Shown here one piece after another: positions 55,715-64,000 of a DNA stretch of 64,000 nt. The notes beneath the pieces are model-generated. The model saw only the letters and a list, made by a program, of their open reading frames with translations, searched no databases and was not told the origin of the DNA. Source of the stretch: Stenocarpella maydis (lineage: Eukaryota; Ascomycota; Sordariomycetes; Diaporthales; Diaporthaceae); assembly GCA_002270565.1 (NCBI GenBank), contig NQMI01000002.1:62001-126000 (forward strand), in the 5' to 3' direction. Position 1 is the stretch's first letter, and each line of letters opens with the position of its first letter. Position numbers and translations under genes: made by a program.

Positions 55715-58437
55715 TCAGTGTGAGATGTACTGGAACACAGCCGAGACGTTATGCTCCCCACACTCCTGCCGCAGCAGCAAGTCCTGTATGCCCTCGAGCC
55801 CCTCGTTGGCAAAATGATTCCACGTGCTCGTGTCACCATACAGCATCGCGGGCGCCTTGATGAACTGCTTCCCGTCGGGCTTGCACCTCTTGCACTTGAA
55901 TGTGTCGTGCGTGTCGCTGCGCGTGTCGGGCCGGTACTGGAACAGCTCCCGCAGGCTGTCGAGGCTGAAGTGCCGCTCCACGTCCTCGGCCTCGTCCACC
56001 ACGCACGACGACAGCGACTGCTTGTGCGACTGCCGCTGGAACACCTTCTCCTCGATCGTCCCCGTCGCGATGAACCGGTACACGAAGCAGTCCTTCTTCT
56101 GCCCGTCGCGCCACACACGCGCGAGCGCCTGCTGGTCTGCCGCCGGGTTCCAGTCCGGGTCGAAGAGGATCAGGCGGTTCGCCCCGATCAGGTTGATACC
56201 GCACCCGCCGGCCTTGCTGGACAGGAGGAAGACGAACTGCCCTCCGTCTGGGTCGTTGAACTTGTCCACGAGCTTTTGCCGCTTGTTGACGTTCATTGAG
56301 CCGTCCAGGCGCAGGCACGGGTAGTTTTCGTTGCGGCACATGCGCTCAAAGAGGTCCAGCGTGGTTGTGTAGTTAGAGATGAGCACAATCTTGTCGTCAG
56401 TCTCAGCCCGGATCCTCTTCAGCATGCGATCAAGCACTGCCATCTTGCCGCTGTACCACGGCTTAACATCTCGGTCACGGCCTCGTGACTCCTTAGGAAC
56501 GTAATCATCTGGGAAGTGCTCCTCGCAACCGGGGAGGTTCTTGGACAGCTCAAGAAGGTCTGGATGGTTGCATAGTTTCTTGAGGATGTTGATGGCTGTG
56601 AGGGGCTGGCTTCCCTTTCCGCGCAGCAGTGCCTGAATATCGGGACTTTTGATGAAGTAATTGTAGAGATCGTGCTGGAACGGGGCATTGCGGCAGAAGA
56701 CAACATGCTCATACTTCAGTGGGAGATATTTGGAGAGGAGGTCGTTGGACCTGCGGATGATAAACTTGTTGACGATCCCGAGCAGCTCCGACAGGCACTC
56801 GTCACCCCTCTGGCGGTCCTTGTCGGATGCATCGGCATCACGACCTCGCAGGATGGGGATCTCAAAGCGCTTCCGGAACTCCAGCCGCGTCCCCAGGAGA
56901 CCAGGGTTGGCGAAGCTGATGAGGGCAAAATACTCTGACAGGTCGTTTTGGATCGGGGTGCCCGACAAGATGATCCGGCGTTGCACATCGAGACTGTTGA
57001 GGGCTGTGAAGGTCTGACTCTCGCCGTTCTTGAGCCGGTGGCCCTCGTCGGCAAGCAAGAGCCCGATCTTGCAGTGCTTGAGCTCCTCGACATTGAGGCG
57101 CAGCGTCTCGTAGGAGACAATGATGACCGGACGCGTTACAGACCGCCCGCTCGAGATGGCCCACTGCTTGAGCTGCTGGTTAAGCTGCTCCTTTGTGGCC
57201 TTACCATCGATGGCAAAGGGATTGATTGCGCCTGGGCCAAGCCACTTGACAAACTCGTTGGCCCAGTTCTTGACCAGGCTCGAGGGGCAGACCACAATCG
57301 CCTTCTGTATCGTGGTCTTGCCCGCGTCCGGGGACTGCTTGAGCAGTGTCCACAGCAGCGTGATGCACTGCAGGGTCTTCCCTAGCCCCATTTCGTCAGC
57401 CATGATGCAGCCATTGGCCTTCTCGTCCACCATGCCTGTGGTGCAGCGGTACATGAACTTGACTCCCTCGATCTGATGCGGACGCAGGACCTTGGCAAGC
57501 TTCGGGTCGATGACCACTGGCACACGTGGGTGGTCTGTGGCGACCTTCTTCTTGATACCAAGAATTTCGGCCAGACTCTTGTGTACGAGTGGCGCGTCCA
57601 TGACCTCGGTCACGGGAGCCTTTTCGGCTTCGTTTGGCTTCTCGATCTCCTTTGGCTTGTCATCGATGGTTGGGTCGTAGAGGACAATAGAGAATTCGCC
57701 GCTCGGGTCGTGCAGGGGCTTGGCGACGAACACGGCGCCGGTCCTCAGGCCCAGCGTGGGCGGCGGGCGGTTGGGGTTGAAGGAGGCACTGTTCTTGTCG
57801 ACAAAGGGGATGGTGAAGGCCTTGCGAAAGACCTTGTCCTTGTCTTTGACCTTGAACACGGGGAAGCGATTGGCATCCCGGTTTGCGAGGGCGAGGCGGT
57901 CCTCGTTGGTATATGGCTTGTCGGCATCGACATCGACCTCTCCATCGGCCCCCTTGTAGTCTATCCTCCTCTTCTTCCTGGCTGGTCGATCTGCTGCAGC
58001 CGCCCTTGTTGCGGAGCCGGGACATTTGAATGGCTTGTGGAGTCTATCGATAGTCTGCGGCGTGGGGAAGCGACTTCTCGGCGGGACATTCTCCTTGTTG
58101 GTCCTCGGGGTCGACGCGACCTCGGTCCTGCAAGCCATGAGTATTTGGTCTGGGCACGGCAGGGTGGGAAGGGCGTTAATAATGATGATGATAGTATGTG
58201 TACTTACATTTTGCCCTCTCTGATGATGAAATTCGAGCTCTTTTCTCCTGTCGAGCCAACCTTTGCCACTTTAATGGCCTCGGGTATGCTCGGAAAAGGC
58301 ACGGGTGGATGTTGTTTACTTGACTCCGAGGGAGCGCGACTGCCAAGGTCGAGTCGACAGGCGACGCGTCTGCCTCGCCGGGTCACGTGCAACAGCACGT
58401 GCAGCAGATGGTGGTCGATGATACGCCGACTTGTCAT
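55715..58437 (-). CDS. rad54: DNA repair translocase Rad54
   Basis: Exons 58437-58208 and 58127-55715 give 880 residues. The 80-bp intron has GTAAGT...CTTGCAG ends. Rad54 is a Swi2/Snf2 dsDNA translocase that works with Rad51 in homologous recombination; the Neurospora orthologue is MUS-25. Visible motifs: the Rad54 N-terminal signature around RKAFTIPF, RPHQIEGVKFMYR, Walker A DEMGLGKT (about 321-328), DEGH box (about 437-440), GTPIQNDLSEYFAL, and the C-terminal helicase lobe with ILKKLCNHPDLL, DGSMNVNKRQ, LLSSKAGGCGINLIGA and DPDWNPAADQQALARVWRDGQKK. The C-terminal zinc-like CKRC of the Rad54 tail is present. The first 50 residues of exon 1 are not conserved in appearance and overlap promoter-like sites, so the true start may be elsewhere. 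Confidence 0.93.
58364..58401. promoter_or_regulatory. ACGCGT box and two CACGTG boxes near the Rad54 5' end
   Basis: ACGCGT (58364-58369) and CACGTG at 58384-58389 and 58396-58401 lie within 40 bp. ACGCGT is the MluI cell-cycle box used by yeast MBF for S-phase and repair genes. Here the sites fall inside the predicted first coding exon, so they are either coincidental or show that translation starts downstream. Confidence 0.3.
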
Positions 58438-59005
58438 TGAGTGAAACTCAAAATGACAATCATAATTGAGGTTGAATAACTCAGGACCGCGGGACTGGCT
58501 ATGGCTGTGGATTCAAACAGTGTTGATCTTCTTTTCTAGCCCCCTCGACCACTCCCACCGCATCATCACGTAAACATCCGCTGGTTGTTGGACCGAGGTT
58601 GTTTCTTCTCTCCACGCAACCAACAACCTTGGCTGATAAAGTGTTAAGTCACTCAACCAATCTCTTCTCCTATACAATGCATATTGTTCAATTGGCATCC
58701 TCCAACATATGAAAAGTCTCCAGCTTAAAAAACTTAAATTCGTACCGCAGCTTCGTGAAATTTACCTGATGGGCATACCTCGAACCTCCTCCCCGGCCAT
58801 CTCCACACAATCTTGCTGTCCACGACGGCCTCAACATCCTACAAATAGGCACCCGAACTGGCATTCATGTGACTATTTTCCCAGCTTAGTGCATAACTGA
58901 GATTCCAGGTATCATACCTACGTCAAAGCAACACCAATGGGCAGACCAGTCATCCTTGTGCTTTGATATCTGTGGACATCGGGGACGTCGGGAACTGCAT
59001 AAATC
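58438..59005. promoter_or_regulatory. Divergent promoter between Rad54 and mitochondrial carrier genes
   Basis: A 568-bp region separates two divergent start codons. Sequence next to the carrier start is AT-moderate with no exact TATAAA. No coding region is supported. Confidence 0.45.
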
Positions 59006-60040
59006 ATGTCCGCCGACTTCTGGGCAGGCTACATATCCGGCGCCGTCGGTATCGTCATAGGCAACCCCCTCGATATCCTCAAGGTCCGACTCCAGGCCTC
59101 CAGCAATGCGGCAGCAAACCCGTCCTCGGCAGCAGCATCCAGTCTGCCACTCCAGCCCTCCCCATCAGCATCTACCTCAGCCCTCAGCCTCCTCCGAAAG
59201 TTCTCAACAGGCACAGCCGCACCAATCCTGGGCTACGGCGCCCTAAACGCCCTCCTCTTTATCTCCTACAACCGCTCAGAAGACCTCCTCAACCGAGCCC
59301 TCTCGCCAAGTGGCATCTCATCCTCGTCCCCGAGCCCGGCGGGCTCCACAACAGGCTCGAACCTCTGGACAACCTTCCTCGCAGGCGCAATCGGCGGCCT
59401 CGCCACCTGGGTCGTCTCCACCCCGACCGAGCTGGTCAAGTGCCGCGCCCAGCTGGGCACCAGCCCGCAGGCCTCCTCGAGCTGGGAGATCACCAAGCGC
59501 GTGCTTTGCACCGAGGGGGGCCTCCGGGGCTTGTACTTTGGCGGGACGGTGACGGCGCTCAGGGACAGTGTTGGGTATGGCTTCTACTTCTGGAGTTACG
59601 AGCTTAGCACGCGCTGGATGGCGCAGTGGTCCAGGGCAACAGGCGGGGGCCAGCAGCCGGGCGGGGGTTCCTCCGCCGGCAGCGAGACCGCCAAGGTGTT
59701 ATTGTGCGGCGGGCTGGCGGGCATTGTGACGTGGGCGAGCATCTTCCCCCTGGACGTCATCAAGACGCGGGTGCAGGCGCAGGTCCTCGGGGCCAGCACC
59801 ATTGCCGTGGCCACGGGGGTGAGCAGTCCGCTCCTCGGCAGCCCGGTCCCGAAGAGGCTCGGGGCGGTTGATGTCGCCAGGGACGCCTACAGGGAAGGCG
59901 GGCTGCGAGTCTTCTTCAGGGGCTTGGGTGTCTGCAGCGTGCGGGCCTTCATCGTCAACGCGGTCCAGTGGGCCACGTACGAGTGGATCATGTTGGAGCT
60001 GGGACAAGGGAGGAAGAGGCCTGACAGTGTCCCCGCCTAG
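59006..60040 (+). CDS. Mitochondrial carrier family protein (SLC25)
   Basis: One exon of 344 residues. Three tandem repeats each carry the carrier signature: PLDILKVR (about residues 21-28), PTELVKCR (about 140-147) and PLDVIKTR (about 249-256), followed by glycine-rich helices such as LRGLYFGG and LRVFFRG. Six spans are expected in the mitochondrial inner membrane. Repeat 1 has a Ser/Pro/Ala-rich insert at residues 31-60 and a second at about 99-117. The matrix loop pattern resembles carnitine/acylcarnitine and basic amino-acid carriers, but the substrate contact residues do not let me choose. Start at ATG 59006, directly followed by SADFWAGYISGAVG, typical of the first helix. Confidence 0.9.
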   Translation: MSADFWAGYISGAVGIVIGNPLDILKVRLQASSNAAANPSSAAASSLPLQPSPSASTSALSLLRKFSTGTAAPILGYGALNALLFISYNRSEDLLNRALSPSGISSSSPSPAGSTTGSNLWTTFLAGAIGGLATWVVSTPTELVKCRAQLGTSPQASSSWEITKRVLCTEGGLRGLYFGGTVTALRDSVGYGFYFWSYELSTRWMAQWSRATGGGQQPGGGSSAGSETAKVLLCGGLAGIVTWASIFPLDVIKTRVQAQVLGASTIAVATGVSSPLLGSPVPKRLGAVDVARDAYREGGLRVFFRGLGVCSVRAFIVNAVQWATYEWIMLELGQGRKRPDSVPA

Positions 60041-60639
60041 TCTTTATTGCTGCGGCCCCGCAATGCGGGTCAGACTGGATACTCGCTGGCTTGAAACATT
60101 GTTCTGCGGGGCCACAGATCAGTCATGCACAGCAGTTTGCTCGATATGCGCATAATTTGGGAAGACGTCACAAAGGGTATTAGTAACCTCCCAGTCGTTT
60201 GAGGGGGATCATCCAAACAAAAAGACCTGTGCGCTTTCTCGGCCGAGCTCCAGGGACCGTCGCATTCTTGCTGTCAAAAACTCATTGGCCGGCCGATCAT
60301 GAATCAAATCATGATCGCCCCGGAGACATGAGCACTGACAGCTACCGGTTTACCAATCTCACGCAGCGTCTGCCTGTGCTTGCTTGGGGTGTCCATGAGA
60401 CCTGGTAGGTTTGCAGTGGACAGTACAGACAGTACCATCTGGTCTGGGCTGTGAAGGGTATCCAAATTCAATGTCTAATTATTCTAAACGAGACCAGGAC
60501 GGCATTTCGAGACAACCTCTCTGACGCAGATCTCCGAATTCGAAGTCCTGACACTGATACATCCATCTTTCTCGGCGGACAGCCATCGACAATCCTGCTG
60601 AGCCATACTAGGCGATGAGAGGACGCCTGACTGTACGCT
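60041..60639. other. Convergent 3' region
   Basis: 3' flanks of the mitochondrial carrier (plus) and the hydrolase (minus). Nothing else is seen. Confidence 0.5.
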
Positions 60640-61567
60640 CTAGAGAATCATAGTCTTCAGTATCTCCAGACACCTCTCAGGCTGGCTGAGGAAGGGGAAG
60701 TGGCCGGCGTCGATCCGCTCCGCCTTGAACCCTAGCGACTGCACGAGTTGCTCCTGCAGCGGGCCCGGCACGCACTGGTCCTCTGTGCAGATCAGGTAGC
60801 TCTTGGGGATGGTGATGTCGGCGGCGCTGAAGGTGACGGGCCTCTCGAAGGCATCCTGTGAGTGCGCCACGACGCCGTCCCAGTACTTGGCCAGGTCCTC
60901 GGGGCTGTTATGTCCGTCCTTGAAGAGCAGCCACCTGGCCTCCTCCTTGAGCTTGATGGCGTGGTTCTAGCCCGTGGGCGTTCTGTCAGCCATGGGAAAC
61001 ACCACATGGAGCATTCCACTTGCACACAACCCTCACGCACTGAGAAGTCATGCATAGGAGAAAAGGACATGAGGACAAGGCAGGGGTTAAAGACTCCTTT
61101 ACAGCTCCATGACTGCATACCTTTGAATATGGCGGCGCAAAGTCCGCCCACACCGGCCACTGACCGCCGAACGTAGCAAGCACGTCCATGCTGGCTGCAG
61201 GGATCGCAAACGCAGCAACATAAATGATCTGCCTGAACCCACCCTTCTTCCCCGCGCGTGCCCTCTCCTCGACCCCGTTGCCGGCCGTCGCTGCGCCCGC
61301 GGGTACCCCGCCGTACGAATGGGCCACTAGGACAACCTCCCTCCCCTGGTCGAAGAGCGGCGCCGCGGTGTCGAGGATGACCTGCACGTCATCCTCCCAC
61401 GTCTTGCCACGGACCTCTTCGCAGCCCCCTGAGGTGCGGAGGTGGGGGAGGTAGCATTCGTAGCCCGCGTCCTGGAGCTGGTGTTTGAGGGGTTCATAGG
61501 ATGGGCTTGGGAGGGACCAGGCGCCGTGGACAAGGATTATTGCGGGCTTCTGGGATGAGGAAGCCAT
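60640..61567 (-). CDS. Alpha/beta hydrolase (AB hydrolase-1 type, cytosolic)
   Basis: Exons 61567-61121 and 60966-60640 give 257 residues across a 154-bp intron (GTATGC...GGCTAG). Motifs: the oxyanion loop HGAW (residues 14-17), nucleophile elbow AHSYGG with the catalytic Ser, a late acid region (ICTEDQCVPGPLQEQL) and the catalytic His in DAGHFPFLSQPE near the C terminus. These match the compact esterase-like family found in plants (methyl-salicylate esterase-like) and fungi. No signal peptide. The substrate is unknown. A conserved HLRTSGG segment follows the first strand pair. Confidence 0.88.
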
Positions 61568-62366
61568 GACTTTTTTTCTTTCTTGTTCTTTCGGAACCCG
61601 GCAACTGATATGCTTCGCAGGTGAGATGGAGGGAAACAGAGAGAAGGAGGATGTGCAGACCAGGGGAGAACAAGGGATCGGCGGAGCTCGGGAGAGGGAG
61701 ATGCGATGCGACGTGAGTTTTTCTCGTATCCCTGGCTGGGATCAACAATAGACGAATGGGAAAAGAATTATACGGCACCCGGGCGGAAGCCCGCGCACAG
61801 ATAAGTGCACCGCGGCAGCCCTGGGGCTTGGTACACTTCTGTTCATGATCGCCCGGTGGGGTGGTGGGAATCGTATGACACTCATCACCGCGAGCCTCAT
61901 GGCAGATAGGAAACCGCCCTGGTGTGGATTTCTGGGCGAGTCAGCCGCAGCCCGAAAGCAGCTCACTCTGCTGGATCAGGATAATAACCGACCCGCCCGT
62001 CCGGCCCGGCCCCTTGTTGCGCGACAAACCTTAATACTCTGGAAAGCGAAGACCAAATGTTGCAATCCGCGAACGCACACACATGGCACATATGTGTCGA
62101 CCATTCCAGCGGGTTTTGGGTTTCCTTGGTCCTCTCCTTCCCCATCTCTTCACCATCCCTTTCTCCACCGGACTCTAAACCAGGCGGCTCATAACATCCA
62201 GCCGATCTCAAGGATCCTATTTACTTCTCTGCATCGCCGCCGCAGCCACCGACTCCCTATTGTGAACCTCTAACAGAGCCTCTCCATATCGCCGGTCGGT
62301 GACCGTAAGACAACATCGATTACACAACGTCGATCATCAGCGAGCTAAAGTTTCCCCTCATCCCCG
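61568..62366. promoter_or_regulatory. Divergent promoter region
   Basis: About 800 bp between the hydrolase start (minus) and the rhodopsin-like gene start (plus). Short frames only, no recognisable gene. Confidence 0.45.
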
Positions 62367-64000
62367 ATGGGCAGTCATGCAGGAGGAGGCGATCTTTCAC
62401 AGTTCTCGCAGGAGTACATCGATTATGACGAAGGCCCGGCAGTGATTGGGGTGTCCATCGCCCTGGGGCTCGTCGCGCTCGTGGTCGTCGGCTTGCGGCT
62501 GTGGGCTAGGCACATCAAGAGGGTGCCGCTGGGGATCGAGGACTACCTGATTATAGCGTGTGTGGTATGCAAAAGAAACAAAACGTGTGAGGGAGATCCC
62601 GAGACTTTGTGATGGGGATCTTGGGCTGAGGGCCATGATGGACTGACATTCTTATGTAGCCGCTCCTCATTGGGACCGTCATATGTGGTACGCAGAATTC
62701 CACATCCCCGGACATGACTTGTAATCATGGTTACTGACATATTCTGCAGCCATCTTCGGTAAGCTTCCGTCACTTGCCCATGATGAGGCTGAATCCCTCG
62801 CGTGGACAACAACCCAACTGACCTCCCCACAAGCGGTGCTTCTCGGGCGAGTGGGTAGACACTATGCGGTGAACAAGATTGTCGACCCACAAAGCTACGG
62901 CCGGGGCCAGGCGGTAAGTGGCTCCCCCAGGACTCTGCCTCCAATACTCAATTGGAACAGGACAGAATGCTGACTGGCGACCCGCCAGACCCTCTTCGCG
63001 GTCGAGTGCTGCTACGGCGTCCTGCTGGTGGTGTGCAAGTTCTCGGTCCTGGCCATGTACTGGCGCATCTTCCCGACGACCCTCGTCAGGAGGGGCTGCT
63101 GCGTGCTGGGGGCGCTGACACTGGCGTGGATCATCGCGGTGGCGCTGGTGGCGTTCCTGCAGTGCCAGCCTATGCAGAAGATCTGGCTGCCCGACACGCC
63201 GGGCCACTGCATCGACAACAACAAGTTCTTTATCGGCAACGCCGTGCCCAACATCATCACCGACTGCGCCATCCTGGCGCTGCCCGCGTATGAGATCTCG
63301 CGGCTGCGGATGGGCCTGTCGCAGAAGCTGGGGCTGGCTGGGATCTTCCTGCTGGGGATATTGTGGGTGCTGCGTTCTTGGGGTTTATTGCTGGTCCACC
63401 CGTAGATGGGCTGACAAAGACCCGCAGTGTGTCCTTCATCAGCGCTATCCGCCTGGTATTCCTGTTCAGACTGAGCGATGGAGGCCCGGACGGAGACTTG
63501 ACCGGTGAGTCGTGGTCCCATGGCCCCCATCCCACAACCACAAAATACTAGCTAACCCCCCCCCCCCCGCGACAGTGCTGATCGCCATCCCGTGGGTCCT
63601 GACGGTAGTAGAGGGCGAGTGCGCCGTCATGTGCGCCTGTCTGCCCTTCCTCCGGCCGGTGGCGCAGGCCGTCTTCGGGCGGGTCTTTACCTCGGGCGGG
63701 GCCAAGTCGTCCACCAGGCGGCTGAGCGGCGGCGTCGGCGGCGGTGGCGGCGACGACCTCGTGACGATCGGCGGCGGGGGTCCCGGCGCGGGAAAACGTG
63801 GTGGGTTCAAGGTCTCGGTTCACGGCGGCGCCCACCCGTTTGCGGTTCTGGACGACGCGGACTCCGGGGAGGCGATACTGATCGGGGCCCAGCAGGACGG
63901 CGATGGCAAGGCGCCGAGCGAGGGGAGCGATGATATCCAGCTGCAGAGGATTGTTGTGAAGCATGAGGTCAACGTGAGCTACACCGAGGGGAAGCCTCAG
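62367..64000 (+). CDS. Fungal rhodopsin-like (PTH11-related) seven-span membrane protein, 3' partial
   Basis: Exons in order: 62367-62564, 62660-62687, 62750-62758, 62834-62913, 62989-63362, 63428-63504 and 63576 to beyond the window. Exon 3 is a nine-base microexon. Joined, they read the family pattern: span 1 VIGVSIALGLVALVVVGLRLWAR, then GIEDYLIIA (the D-D/E-x-L motif), the loop GRVGRHYA, ECCYGVLLVVCKFSVLAMYWRIFP, span WIIAVALVAFLQCQP, the loop WLPDTPGHCID, FFIGNAVPNIITDCAILALP and LRMGLSQKLGLAGIFLLG, then FISAIRLVFLF and IAIPWVLTVVEGECAVMCACLPFLRP. The tail is Gly-rich and unfinished at 64000. Related proteins include PTH11-type receptors, but most members have no known ligand. Confidence 0.85.

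Noticed and set aside
63556..63569. Poly-C tract as a sequencing gap or frameshift in the rhodopsin-like gene
   Set aside because: It lies just upstream of a valid CAG acceptor inside an intron, so its length does not affect the reading frame.

Overview
The window is nuclear DNA of a filamentous ascomycete (Pezizomycotina, most likely a Sordariomycete; I cannot name the species). The evidence is protein-coding genes with short introns (mostly 48-160 bp) that follow the fungal pattern (GTAAGT/GTATGT-like donors, a CTAAC-type branch close to the acceptor AG), GC-rich housekeeping exons, gene families typical of mould genomes, and stop codons in decayed genes that fit C-to-T mutation at CpA, as in repeat-induced point mutation (RIP). 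No tRNA, rRNA or CRISPR array was seen.

Layout. 1-5.6 kb: most of a large NF-X1-finger/UPF1-type helicase (ZNFX1/Hrr1-like), cut off at its 5' end, with an apparent one-base frameshift near its 3' end. 5.6-16.4 kb: a decayed accessory stretch with an NRPS adenylation-domain relic, a 281-bp MITE-like element, a sugar transporter that is complete except for one in-frame TGA, a RIP-like unrecognised pseudogene, a broken kinase-like (APH fold) gene and unassigned fragments. 16.4-18.2 kb: an intact DHA1-type MFS transporter. 18.5-30.1 kb: a housekeeping block for the secretory pathway and proteasome, with UDP-glucose:glycoprotein glucosyltransferase and alpha-COP arranged head to head, then the proteasome lid subunit Rpn12. 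30.6-48.1 kb: a lineage-specific-looking island with an OTT_1508-type predicted deaminase, a CorA-like membrane protein, a small multi-span membrane protein, a long AT-rich gene-poor stretch, a 1246-residue MYND / P-loop GTPase / RING-like / patatin protein, a secreted six-cysteine protein and a P450 pseudogene that has lost its haem half. 49.4-61.6 kb: a second housekeeping block with an SKT5/Chs4-type chitin synthase activator ending in a CaaX box, Rad54, a mitochondrial carrier and an alpha/beta hydrolase. 62.4-64 kb: a rhodopsin-like (PTH11-related) seven-span membrane protein that runs off the window.

How it fits together. UGGT, alpha-COP and Rpn12 serve protein quality control and traffic (ER folding check, Golgi-to-ER retrieval, proteasome). 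The KDEL tail of UGGT would be retrieved in COPI vesicles, whose coat includes the divergently transcribed neighbour. The islands on either side look like accessory DNA. The best candidate for an undescribed system is the MYND-GTPase-RING-patatin gene at 40.1-44.2 kb. It has an intact P-loop, an intact patatin Ser/Asp dyad and a switch-plus-effector layout that resembles fungal NLR-like and bacterial anti-phage patatin proteins without matching the standard patatin-NB-ARC-TPR order. It sits about 7 kb from a predicted nucleic-acid deaminase. An immune or nonself-recognition role is inference. All exon coordinates were derived by eye from splice signals, frame continuity and family conservation.
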